NCBI GenBank assembly: GCA_965230525.1
Contig: OZ246008.1
Coordinates: forward strand, 2,914,001-2,978,000
DNA from: GCA-002733465 sp965230525
GTDB lineage: Bacteria; Pseudomonadota; Gammaproteobacteria; Enterobacterales; Kangiellaceae
DNA: 64,000 nucleotides
Reading direction: 5' to 3'
Part shown: positions 1-7,698 of the stretch, in pieces
How the letters are laid out: every line of letters begins with the position of its first letter
How positions within the stretch are numbered: position 1 is the stretch's first letter
The notes under the pieces: generated by a model
What the model saw: the letters and a program-made list of their open reading frames with translations, nothing else
Database searches by the model: none
Told to the model about the DNA's origin: nothing
Translations under genes and position numbers: made by a program

Positions 1-416
1 TCGCACTGACTCAACTGGCGTTAGCGGAGCATATTGGCGAGTGGTCGGGTATATTCGTTTCTCTGGCCCTTGGATTATTCGCGTTTACGACGATGTTATA
101 TCTGTATTATTTGGGAGAAAATGGGTTGAGTTTTTTCTCCGCACAAAATAAGTCAACCTTGACCGGCTACCGTATTTTAATACTTTTACAAATTGTTTGG
201 GGGGCGGGGCAGCAATTGGACACTATTTTTGCGCTCGCCGATTTGGCAATTGCTATTCTTGCAGTTGGAAATTTAATCGCGCTTGGACTGCTTTCTCGCA
301 CCGGAATGCGGGTCTTTGAGGATTATCAACAGCAATTAGCGCAGGGGGTGCTTGAACCAAAGTTTGACCCTGAGCAGTTTTCTGACTTAAATTTGGACAA
401 ATCCGCGTGGAAATAG
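1..416 (+). CDS. Alanine/glycine:cation symporter (AGCS family), C-terminal fragment
   Basis: The frame is open from the left edge (first whole codon at base 3) and ends at 416, leaving about 137 residues. Three hydrophobic segments are visible: one around the FAFTTM motif, one around YRILILLQIVWGA, and one ending NLIALGLLS, followed by a charged cytosolic tail. This matches the last membrane helices of sodium- or proton-coupled alanine/glycine symporters (DagA/AlsT type), inner-membrane amino-acid importers. The N-terminal two thirds lie outside the window. Substrate cannot be told from this piece. The family assignment rests on the FTTM and NLIAL(L/G)LLS-like segments. Confidence 0.8.
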   Translation, partial: ALTQLALAEHIGEWSGIFVSLALGLFAFTTMLYLYYLGENGLSFFSAQNKSTLTGYRILILLQIVWGAGQQLDTIFALADLAIAILAVGNLIALGLLSRTGMRVFEDYQQQLAQGVLEPKFDPEQFSDLNLDKSAWK

Positions 417-626
417 TCATATTTCACACTAAAACCTAAGTCAGCTAAATATTTTCTGCAAAAGCTGCTAAGCTTACTAAAATGAAATAACAAAACTCGC
501 TTAATCAAATACTTAGAGCCAAATAATTCTTAAAATGGGCTACATTGTCACACCGAAATATCAGGAATATAAACGCATTGGAACTGCAAAATATGCGACC
601 TACGCGATAAGGTGGCAGAAATCCTC

Positions 627-2075
627 ATGTTAAAAATTCCTGGCTACACTATAAAGCGAAAACTTGGGGTCGGCGGAATGGCCGTGGTTTACTTGGCCAC
701 CCAAGATTCTCTTGGTCGAGAAGTCGCGTTAAAAGTGATGTTGAAATCGCAAAAGATCGATACCATCGATAGTACTCACACGACTCAAAGTAATCACAAA
801 GAACGCTTTGTTCATGAAGGTCATAACCTGGCGGCTTTGCAACATCCCAATATTGTCACCATCCATGATATTTCCCATAGCGGTGAATATTCTTATTACG
901 CGATGGAATATCTTAAACACGGCAGTTTACATGATCGATTAAGGAACGGAGTTAGCTTAAGAGATGCCTTTAATATTGTGCTTCAAATTGGCAGCGCATT
1001 GGAATTTGCTCATCAAAACAACATTATTCATCGTGACTTGAAACCCGATAATATTTTATTTCGAGATCCCGACACTCCAATATTAACCGACTTTGGCATC
1101 GCCAAAAACATTGACCGAGATACTCACTTAACAGAAGGCGGTGGACTATTAGGAACCCCTTGCTATATGAGTCCGGAGCAATGTCGAGGATTTGCGGTGA
1201 CCGCGAGAGCGGATCAATATTCACTGTGTATTCTATTTTTCGAGCTGATTACCGGTTATTTACCTTTTGATGCAGATGAGTCCATTGCGATCGCGATGAA
1301 ACAAATCGGTGACCCCATTCCTGAACTTCCATCTCATTTGTCCGCGTTGCAGTGGTTTATTGATATAGCCATGGACAAAGAGCCGGAACATCGATTTACC
1401 TCGGTAGCGGAATTTTGTCGTGTGCTGAGCGATATGCTAGAAAACGAAGCGTCATTGCAAGGACAATTAGATACTGTGATACAGCGAGCCCCGATGGACT
1501 CCGACACCATACAACGAGAAGTCTCGCTCGAAGATTATGATTCCGAAGAATATGATCTAGAGCCAATGGATTCAATTGAAAATGGGCTCGATTCTCTGAC
1601 CGGTGGAAATTTAGACACTTTGTCGCTTCCTTCAGAAGAAGAATTCTGGAAAACTGGTCGGATTATCAGGCGCTGGATATTGTTACTAACGCTCATAGCA
1701 ACGGCTGCTTATGCTGCGCATCACTACAATATTAAACAACATCCTGAGTGGGCAACTCGGTTGTTTGAAAGTGAGGCCGAAACCTTGCTTCGTTTGGCTG
1801 AAAAGCAAATGTCTTATCAACAGTTGACCGTCCCAGAAGGCGATAATGCTTATGAGACCTTGAATAAAGTGCTAGCCATTGAGCCGGGTAATCAGCGCGC
1901 TATTAATTTAATGGAAGAAGCCGCAGATTCTTATGAAACAAGAGCTTTGAATTATATAAAGCGAAAACAATTTGATCGTGCAAAACGACAGCTTCGTCGT
2001 GGATTTTTGTTTTCAAAGCAACATCCGGGCTTAAAGCGTGCGGAACAAAAACTAAAAGAAGCGATGCAGCAATAA
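627..2075 (+). CDS. Membrane-anchored serine/threonine protein kinase (PknB-like)
   Basis: Hanks-type kinase domain at the N-terminus: glycine loop GVGGMAVVYLA, ATP-binding lysine in EVALKVML, catalytic loop HRDLKPDN, DFG in LTDFGIAK and the activation-end motif GTPCYMSPEQ, so the kinase looks active. An acidic linker of about 70 residues follows, then one membrane segment (RWILLLTLIATAAYAAHHY) and a helical, TPR-like C-terminal part of about 115 residues predicted outside the cytoplasm. The ATG at 627 gives the usual kinase N-terminus MLKIPGY; a GTG at 612 adds five residues but has AGG directly abutting it. The substrate is unknown. It stands alone, with no phosphatase or FHA gene next to it, so its partner must be elsewhere. 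Type VI or cell-envelope signalling are possible roles, but nothing here decides. Confidence 0.88.
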   Translation: MLKIPGYTIKRKLGVGGMAVVYLATQDSLGREVALKVMLKSQKIDTIDSTHTTQSNHKERFVHEGHNLAALQHPNIVTIHDISHSGEYSYYAMEYLKHGSLHDRLRNGVSLRDAFNIVLQIGSALEFAHQNNIIHRDLKPDNILFRDPDTPILTDFGIAKNIDRDTHLTEGGGLLGTPCYMSPEQCRGFAVTARADQYSLCILFFELITGYLPFDADESIAIAMKQIGDPIPELPSHLSALQWFIDIAMDKEPEHRFTSVAEFCRVLSDMLENEASLQGQLDTVIQRAPMDSDTIQREVSLEDYDSEEYDLEPMDSIENGLDSLTGGNLDTLSLPSEEEFWKTGRIIRRWILLLTLIATAAYAAHHYNIKQHPEWATRLFESEAETLLRLAEKQMSYQQLTVPEGDNAYETLNKVLAIEPGNQRAINLMEEAADSYETRALNYIKRKQFDRAKRQLRRGFLFSKQHPGLKRAEQKLKEAMQQ

Positions 2076-2228
2076 ACCCCTGTTTCAGCTATTAGCTTGC
2101 TATAAATCTCCTTAAAATCTCAGCATCAAGTAAATCGTATGGTGATCACACGCCCGGATAATCTGTTTAGCCAATCTCACCGTATAAACCAGCATGGCGA
2201 GGATATTAAAAAATAGAAAGTGGAATTG

Positions 2229-2774
2229 ATGCAAATAATGAGTACTAAAATTAATAATAAACTGGGAATTATTCTGCTGACACTGCTGATGACTGGGTGT
2301 GCTAGCCAGTATCCAAATAATAATCTTTTAGGTGAACAGTTTATTAGTGTGTCCGGCGAAAGTTTGCAACAGCAAACCGTGAACATCCCGCAAGACTTTG
2401 CTGGCGAAAAGACTTTACTACTACTTGGCTATAAACAAAATTCTCAGTTTGATATTGATCGTTGGTTAATTGGCCTCGATATGACCGGCGTGAAAATTCC
2501 TACCTATGAACTACCAGCAATTCAAGGCATGTTTCCTCGTTTTTTTAAAACGACAATTGATGAAGGAATGCGAAAAGGGATCCCCAAGGAACTTTGGAAA
2601 GGGGTAATCACTTTGTACAAAGATGGCGATAAACTCCAAGCTTTTACCGGTAATACTAACCCTAATAACGCTAGAGTTGTGTTACTTAACTCAACTGGAA
2701 AAATTATTTATTTTTATGATAGAGGCTTTTCTGTTGACGCACTAAACCAATTGCGTCAGCGAATCGAACAATAA
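2229..2774 (+). CDS. Lipoprotein, possibly thioredoxin-fold, unknown function
   Basis: A short basic N-terminus, a hydrophobic stretch and the lipobox LMTGC predict a lipoprotein of about 180 residues. The body has a strand-like block EKTLLLLGYKQ, a Trp-rich block (IDRWLIGLD), a block around WKGVITLYKDGD and the end motif NSTGKIIYFYDRG. This order looks like a peroxiredoxin/thioredoxin-type fold of the ATP10/AhpC sort, but there is no CXXC, so redox catalysis is not supported. Three starts are possible (GTG 2220, ATG 2229, ATG 2238); 2229 has a GTGGA sequence a few bases upstream. The gene stands alone between the kinase and a convergent membrane-protein gene. The function is not recognised; the fold is a guess. 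Confidence 0.6.
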   Translation: MQIMSTKINNKLGIILLTLLMTGCASQYPNNNLLGEQFISVSGESLQQQTVNIPQDFAGEKTLLLLGYKQNSQFDIDRWLIGLDMTGVKIPTYELPAIQGMFPRFFKTTIDEGMRKGIPKELWKGVITLYKDGDKLQAFTGNTNPNNARVVLLNSTGKIIYFYDRGFSVDALNQLRQRIEQ

Positions 2775-2779
2775 CACTG

Positions 2780-2804
2780 ACGTATTGATTTTTGATCAAT
2801 GCGT
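2780..2804. terminator. Shared hairpin terminator between convergent genes
   Basis: Ten-base arms (2780-2789 and 2795-2804, one G-T pair) close a five-base loop, and TTACTTTTTC follows on the plus strand. It lies six bases after the lipoprotein stop and directly before the stop of the minus-strand gene, so it can serve both. Confidence 0.6.
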
Positions 2805-2805
2805 G

Positions 2806-3519
2806 TTACTTTTTCTTAGCGATCGCTTGGTTTTGCTGTGCTAATTGTTGGTGTAAGTCGGCTGCATCTTTCACAATCGAATTAGTAAATATTTTGACCA
2901 GGGAAACGGTATTCCTCATGGTATACAGGTCTCGCATCAGTTGAATTTTTCTGGGTTGTGTGGCATCAATTAAGCTTTTTGGAAACTCTTGTCGATCGAC
3001 CAAGTGGTACAAAAGGTTTTGATATGCGGGCGTATACAGTGTTGTGAGTGCATCGTTGGAGCGATTGGTGTCTTCTAATTGATGGACAAAGCTGGTCAAA
3101 GCCGATCTAAACTGTTGGTCTTCTAGTTGATTATACTGAGCCGTGGCAACGATTTCTTGATACACCGGCAATACCACCACCGGATTGGGGTAGCCCATTA
3201 GCGGCTGCAGATGCTTACGCCAGGTTGAATAATCTGCTTGCCAAGCTGACTCTTGCTTCACAAACTCTATGGTCTTATCAAAGTTTTCCAGTTGCCGTTG
3301 CAACGATGTGATCACTTTTATGTTTTGTCGCTCAAGATTTTTTAAATCTTCGGTCAACCTCAACATAAGTTGCTGTTGGGTTTTTTTAGCTTCTCTTTGG
3401 GATTGCCATTCACTCACTTGTAATCCTAAATATATTCCAAGTACCAGAATGGCAAATTCTAGACTGACGCTAAACCAGTCTTGCTTCTTAATGTTTGTCG
3501 CTAACCGTTTTAGTATCAT
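2806..3519 (-). CDS. DUF6090-like membrane-anchored protein
   Basis: A 237-residue protein with one N-terminal membrane segment (FAILVLGIYLGLQVSEW) preceded by basic residues. The rest is a long, mainly helical, soluble part that should lie in the periplasm. The sequence around FSVSLEFAILVLGIYLG followed by a Trp/Gln/Arg-rich stretch is the hallmark of a widespread family of unknown function (DUF6090-like). The helices after residue 40 have coiled-coil character (repeated Leu/Gln/Lys). It sits 36 bases downstream of the MscS gene on the same strand, so the two probably share a transcript. No catalytic motif is visible and no function is proposed. Confidence 0.6.
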   Translation of the reverse strand: MILKRLATNIKKQDWFSVSLEFAILVLGIYLGLQVSEWQSQREAKKTQQQLMLRLTEDLKNLERQNIKVITSLQRQLENFDKTIEFVKQESAWQADYSTWRKHLQPLMGYPNPVVVLPVYQEIVATAQYNQLEDQQFRSALTSFVHQLEDTNRSNDALTTLYTPAYQNLLYHLVDRQEFPKSLIDATQPRKIQLMRDLYTMRNTVSLVKIFTNSIVKDAADLHQQLAQQNQAIAKKK

Positions 3520-3555
3520 TCGCTAATTCTCCCGAGGTTAAGTTGCCGACAACAT

Positions 3556-4953
3556 TCAACCCTTTTGCTGACCGTCTTGCTTTTGTGCTTGTTCCTGTTG
3601 TTTATCGTTAGACGATTTCGAATCTTCATTGATGAACGGTTTATCGAGTTCCGATGAGCGAAAGTGTAAATCTCTTTGCGGATAGGGAATTTCAATATCA
3701 TTTTGATGAAATTTATCCCAGACTGTGAGCATTAGTTCGCTGGTAACATTAGCACGTCCGTTCATTGGGTCATCGACCCAGTAGCGCATTTCCAAATTAA
3801 CAGAATTGTCTGCAAAATCTACCAGTAAACAATTTGGCGCTGGGTCATCGAGAATTCGTTTGGTCTCTTTCATGGCTTCCATACATAACGACATGGCTAA
3901 ACGCACATCACAATCGTAGTGCACTCCGACCATTTTTCTTAGACGCAACAAATTACTAGAGTGCGACCAGTTTTCAACCTTAGTGGTAATCAGTTCTTCA
4001 TTGGGAATGAGGTGTTCGATGCCATCGCGTGTCAAAACTGATACATATCGAGCGCCGAGAGAACTAACCGTTCCGTAGTCGTCATCGATAGCAATCACAT
4101 CGCCAGGTTTGATCGACTTGTCGACCAATAAAATAAAACCGCTAATAAGATTTGCGAATATCTTTTGCAATCCAAATCCAAGACCGACACCAATCGCACC
4201 ACCAAACACAGCGAACACCGTTAAATCGATGCCGACAATCGATAGCGCGAATATTACTGCAATAATCACTAATCCGATGCGCAGTAGCTTTGCCGAGAGT
4301 ACTTGAAAAGATGGTGTTAAATTGCTGGATTTTTTAATTCTACTTTCAATTAACTGACCGACAATCGCTGTCGTCCACAGCAGTAAAGCCAATGCGATAA
4401 TGGCTTGAATCACAGACAATGCTGAAATATTGGCTTGTCCTAAACTAAAGGATGTTTTTTCCAAGAAGCGAGTTGTATCGTCTAATAGCCCAACAATATT
4501 AAGCGCCGCAACACACCAAGCCGAGGTGGCGATAATCTTTCGTCCCACTGGATTGGCTACAAAAATGGTTGCGATACTAATAATGATCCAAGCAGTGATC
4601 ATGCTCGACACAAGGGTAATCATTCCATGGCGCATTTCTAATGCGGTTAGGCCAAATTTCGAAAGCCAAAGTATGATTAACCAAATAAATGGAAAGGTGA
4701 TACGAAAGCCTGTGGACCATAGTCGGCCTAATAAAGAATCAGCAGATTTCGCGGGTTTGATTTTGTTGAGCTGTTGACGTAAAGAGCCAGCAAGTGGCCA
4801 TGCGATGACCGCTGCGGCGATGATTATTCCTAGCTCAATTAGCGTATTAGTCGAGGCTAAACTGGTGTGTACCCATTCTATTACTCGGTTGAGTAAATTT
4901 GACCAATATTCGCTATCGGAGAGAGTTTCTATCTTGGATTTTGATTCTGCCAT
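3556..4953 (-). CDS. Mechanosensitive channel of the MscS family
   Basis: About 465 residues: five or so N-terminal membrane helices, then the MscS pore helix (FAVFGGAIGVGLGFGLQKI, glycine/alanine-rich as in TM3), the beta-domain beginning DKSIKPGDVI, and the alpha/beta vestibule containing IPNEELITTKVENWS. This is longer than E. coli MscS (286 residues) because of extra N-terminal helices, as in the YbdG/YjeP-like medium-size members. It should open under membrane tension and release osmolytes during hypo-osmotic shock. The last 30 residues are Lys/Gln/Ser-rich and probably disordered. The start ATG at 4953 is the only in-frame one preceding the first helices. It is followed by the DUF6090-like gene. 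Confidence 0.9.
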   Translation of the reverse strand: MAESKSKIETLSDSEYWSNLLNRVIEWVHTSLASTNTLIELGIIIAAAVIAWPLAGSLRQQLNKIKPAKSADSLLGRLWSTGFRITFPFIWLIILWLSKFGLTALEMRHGMITLVSSMITAWIIISIATIFVANPVGRKIIATSAWCVAALNIVGLLDDTTRFLEKTSFSLGQANISALSVIQAIIALALLLWTTAIVGQLIESRIKKSSNLTPSFQVLSAKLLRIGLVIIAVIFALSIVGIDLTVFAVFGGAIGVGLGFGLQKIFANLISGFILLVDKSIKPGDVIAIDDDYGTVSSLGARYVSVLTRDGIEHLIPNEELITTKVENWSHSSNLLRLRKMVGVHYDCDVRLAMSLCMEAMKETKRILDDPAPNCLLVDFADNSVNLEMRYWVDDPMNGRANVTSELMLTVWDKFHQNDIEIPYPQRDLHFRSSELDKPFINEDSKSSNDKQQEQAQKQDGQQKG

Positions 4954-5385
4954 TCTGCTCGCCTTTAACCCAATTTACAGCTAATAAAAGTTAAGCAATC
5001 TTACGACAAATTGGAGGAGAAATGCCAATAAAATAGTTTACCGGTGAAGTAAACCGGTTTTTATCGTTTGCTTAAAGGGGCTTATTTGGGGGCGAGCTGA
5101 ATCAATTATCACGTGAGTCATATGACTGTCTTGTCGTTGGATGAGCAGCTATCTCAATAATCGGGCTTTAAAATTGTCGTCAAATCCTTTACATTAATAG
5201 ATTGAGTGACTTTGCTAACGATAAATACGTTTTGGCCTGTGCAAGGCTAATTTGTTTTGATTTATTAGTGTGCAACCAATTAATTGTGTGTAACCAAATA
5301 ATGCACAACTATTTCAGCTTTTATCTCGCATTTAAATAATCGAGTCATCTAACATTGTTAGTCGGTTCGTTGAGGAGCCCGTTTA
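4954..5385. other. 432-base intergenic region between divergent mscS-like and rimK-like genes
   Basis: It must hold the promoters of both divergent genes. I also see a strong ribosome-binding sequence GGAGGAG (5013-5019) placed before a four-codon ORF (5022-5036) and then a terminator-like hairpin (5040-5062). The following 320 bases before rimK contain only AT-rich DNA with repeated 'TTAATTGTGTG/GTGTAACCAA' words at about 5270-5300. No longer coding frame is convincing. Confidence 0.5.
5040..5062 (+). terminator. Terminator-like hairpin after a four-codon ORF
   Basis: ACCGGT at 5040-5045 pairs with ACCGGT at 5053-5058 around the loop GAAGTAA, and the T-run continues to 5062. It points in the plus direction although no ordinary plus-strand gene lies before it, so it should end a small RNA or a leader transcript starting in the mscS upstream region. 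Confidence 0.5.
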
Positions 5386-6615
5386 ATGAAACTTGCCATT
5401 TTATCTTGTGGACCTAAATCCTATAGCACAATGCGTCTTAAAGAAGCGGCGTTGCAGCGGGGTCATCAAGTTAAAGTTTTAAACACCCTTAAGTTTGCGA
5501 TCGACCTACAGCGAGGCGTGCCGGATCTTTATTTTAGGCAAAAACCATTGAGTGATTATGACGCAGTTTTGCCTCGAATAGGAGCCTCGATAACATACTA
5601 CGGCACCGCTGTTGTGAGGCAGTTTCAAGAAATGGATGTTTTTTGTGCTAATAATGCCAATGGTATCACCAACTCAAGGGACAAATTGCGAAGCCTACAA
5701 ATATTAAGCCGTCATCACATCGGAATACCGCGCACAACTTTTGTGAGAGATAAGAAAGATGTCTTAGCGGCAATCGAAAGAGTCGGTGGAGCGCCCGTTG
5801 TAATAAAGCTAATCGAAGGTACACAAGGGATCGGCGTTCTTTTGGCAGAAACCGTCAATGCGGCCGAGTCGATAATTGAGCTTTTACAAAGTCAAAAGCA
5901 AAATGTGTTAATTCAAAAGTTTGTTGCCGAAAGTAAAGGTAAGGACATTCGTGCATTTGTTGTTGGTGATCGCGTGGTGGCTGCGATGCGGCGAGTTGCT
6001 CAAGGCCAAGAATTTCGATCTAATGTACATCGTGGCGGTGTTGCTGAAGCTGTCGATCTGCCTCAAGAATATGTTGAAACAGCGGTTAGAGCAGCGCAAA
6101 TTCTTGGGCTTCAAGTTGCAGGTGTGGATATGCTCGAAGGCAAAGACGGACCGCAAATTATGGAGGTTAATTCATCGCCAGGCTTAGAAGGAATAGAGAC
6201 CTGTACTGGTCTTGATATAGCCGGGGCTGTAATCGAGTATATTGCCGCACAAGTCGACTTCCCTGAAATAGATGTTCGTCAACGACTCACGGTCAGTAAA
6301 GGTTACGGTGTTACCGAAATTATAATTCCAGAAGGTTCAAAGTTTGATGGGATGAGTATTGCTGAAACGCAATTACGGGAACAAGACATTAACGTCTTGA
6401 CTCTGTATCGTGGTGCAAAGGTTATTCCCAATCCGCGAAATGAGCGTACCTTAGAAGCCAATGATAAACTCTTGTGTTTCGGAAAATTAGAATCAATGCG
6501 ACACATGGTTCCGGCAAAAACTCGAAGGCGTCGACAACCTAAGGTTAATGATTTGCCCGATATTAGTGATGTTTCCGACGCGGTAGCGGCAGCCCAATCA
6601 AGTAAAGAAGACTAG
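5386..6615 (+). CDS. rimK: RimK-type ATP-grasp glutamate ligase with C-terminal TrkA-C (RCK_C) domain
   Basis: Residues 1-290 follow RimK closely: N-terminal pre-grasp domain, then ATP-grasp with VVIKLIEGTQGIGV, the RSNVHRGG block, and the metal-binding end IMEVNSSPGLEGIE. E. coli RimK adds glutamates to the C-terminus of ribosomal protein S6 and is about 300 residues long. Here 110 residues follow. Residues about 303-375 (start GYGVTEIIIPEGSKFDG, end NDKLLCFGKLESM) have the pattern of a TrkA-C/RCK_C ligand-binding domain, as found on ion channels and transporters. A basic tract KTRRRRQPK and an Ala/Asp/Ser tail end the protein. Start ATG 5386 has GAGGAG just upstream. The extra domain suggests allosteric control by a small ligand or nucleotide (inference). 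S6 as substrate is inferred from the family only. Confidence 0.85.
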   Translation: MKLAILSCGPKSYSTMRLKEAALQRGHQVKVLNTLKFAIDLQRGVPDLYFRQKPLSDYDAVLPRIGASITYYGTAVVRQFQEMDVFCANNANGITNSRDKLRSLQILSRHHIGIPRTTFVRDKKDVLAAIERVGGAPVVIKLIEGTQGIGVLLAETVNAAESIIELLQSQKQNVLIQKFVAESKGKDIRAFVVGDRVVAAMRRVAQGQEFRSNVHRGGVAEAVDLPQEYVETAVRAAQILGLQVAGVDMLEGKDGPQIMEVNSSPGLEGIETCTGLDIAGAVIEYIAAQVDFPEIDVRQRLTVSKGYGVTEIIIPEGSKFDGMSIAETQLREQDINVLTLYRGAKVIPNPRNERTLEANDKLLCFGKLESMRHMVPAKTRRRRQPKVNDLPDISDVSDAVAAAQSSKED

Positions 6616-6915
6616 ACTAAAGAAAGACTAAATTATTAAAGGCTAGATTTAAAAAGACTCATTTATTTGATGGCCTTTAGTCGCAGTGTGGAAACACTCG
6701 AAGAGTTATTTGTTTTGACAAGCTTGTTCACTGATAGCTTGTCTGCTGATAGCTCGTCTGCTGATAGCTTGTCTGCTGATAGCTTGTCTGCTGATAGCTT
6801 GTCTGCTGATAGCTTGTCTGCTGATAGCTTGTCCTTAAAATCGTGGTCTGTAAACCTGTGTCCGCAAACCCGTGCGAGCAAACCTTTGCTTGCGCTAGCC
6901 ACCGATAGAAACTAG
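6616..6915. other. Convergent intergenic region carrying a minisatellite
   Basis: Three hundred bases between the stops of rimK and the HTH gene. The centre is the 15-bp tandem repeat described separately. Frames are open on both strands across the repeat only because its period is a multiple of three; neither has a ribosome-binding sequence. I call no gene here. Confidence 0.6.
6731..6834. repeat. 15-bp tandem repeat (minisatellite), about seven copies
   Basis: Unit CTGATAGCTTGTCTG repeats head to tail at 6731, 6746, 6761, 6776, 6791, 6806 and 6821. The second copy has one change (CTCG for CTTG) and the last breaks down after GTCC. Identity between units is nearly perfect, which suggests recent expansion or gene conversion and a likely variable copy number. 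It lies between the ends of two convergent genes. Confidence 0.95.
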
Positions 6916-7359
6916 TTAGCGATGCGCAAATTCTAACACCAGCTTGCCATCTTCCAGCCGTTCGGAAATGTGATATTGATCTAATTGCGATTTGAGCGCT
7001 TTTACTTCCGTTTGCAGAAGCCGAATGTGCGTCTTTAAACGTTGAGTATCATTCCAGTCAGAATTTTTCTGAGCGCTCGCTTTTTGATTTTTTGATTGAT
7101 TTACCCATACATACAATTGACGTTTTGAAATTCGATATTCAGTAGCAACATCAGAAATGAGACGCCCATGATTTTTCACTTGGTTAATCGCACGCGACTT
7201 GAATGATTCTTCTTCGCGTTCCGACGGACTTAAAGGTTGTTTGTTAGAGAGACTTTGATTGCTAGCAAAATTAAAACAACTTGTTTGAAGTGTATCTTTC
7301 TTATTTGCATTATGATCACCAGTGGAGCGGTCATTTTTAAATTGGTGAGATAAATTCAT
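6916..7359 (-). CDS. Solitary transposase OrfA-type helix-turn-helix protein
   Basis: The middle of this 147-residue protein (about residues 50-90: EESFKSRAINQVKNHGRLI, then a helix-turn-helix ending ISKRQLYVWV) matches the HTH_Tnp_1 domain that begins IS3-type transposases. A leucine-heptad coiled coil follows (LKTHIRLLQTEVKALKSQL), as in OrfA. Unlike an insertion sequence there is no OrfB with a DDE integrase core, no terminal inverted repeats and no target duplication that I can find. The N-terminal 45 residues are polar and the C-terminus ends in a non-IS tail. It may be a remnant or a host-adopted DNA-binding protein; the intact frame favours the latter weakly. Confidence 0.6.
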   Translation of the reverse strand: MNLSHQFKNDRSTGDHNANKKDTLQTSCFNFASNQSLSNKQPLSPSEREEESFKSRAINQVKNHGRLISDVATEYRISKRQLYVWVNQSKNQKASAQKNSDWNDTQRLKTHIRLLQTEVKALKSQLDQYHISERLEDGKLVLEFAHR

Positions 7360-7698
7360 AACAAATCCTTTGGCTCAAATTAGTGTGTAATCGAAAGGCT
7401 TATAAAACACTCGGTCTTCCGATTGGTTCAACTATTTTTCTATTGAAAATTTCGTGCCAAGTGTGCGAAGGGGAAGATTGGCTTAGGTTAATGGCGTGAA
7501 AATTGTCTTAAACCCCAATGTTCGCCAAGTTTGATCGATTGCTGGAAAGAATCGTGAAACGGAGAAAGTCAGCCCAAACAAATTTTGCACCATGTTGTGC
7601 AAGTGATAACGACGATTGCACCAATTTAATTCATACTGCTCAAATCAGCGGGCAAGTTTGCTATGATCCAACCAATACTAACAATCGTAAACACACCC
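7360..7698. other. Intergenic region between divergent HTH and MFS genes
   Basis: No convincing gene. The only notable element is an extended -10 sequence at 7659-7667 for the MFS gene. The short plus-strand frame at 7518-7724 lacks any family resemblance and overlaps the MFS start. Confidence 0.5.
7659..7667 (+). promoter_or_regulatory. Putative extended -10 element of the MFS gene
   Basis: TGCTATGAT fits the TGnTATAAT extended -10 pattern. Transcription would begin near 7674, which makes the ATG at 7699 a better start than the ATG at 7663 that overlaps this element. No good -35 box precedes it. Confidence 0.35.

Noticed and set aside
2785..2799. FNR-like palindrome TTGATTTTTGATCAA
   Set aside because: The spacer is five instead of four bases and it lies between two gene ends; it is better read as a terminator stem.
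6731..6834. CRISPR-like repeats
   Set aside because: The repeats are directly adjacent without spacers; no cas genes in the window.
6667..6915. Pentapeptide-repeat ORFs on both strands
   Set aside because: They stay open only because the repeat unit is 15 bases; no ribosome-binding site and no family match.
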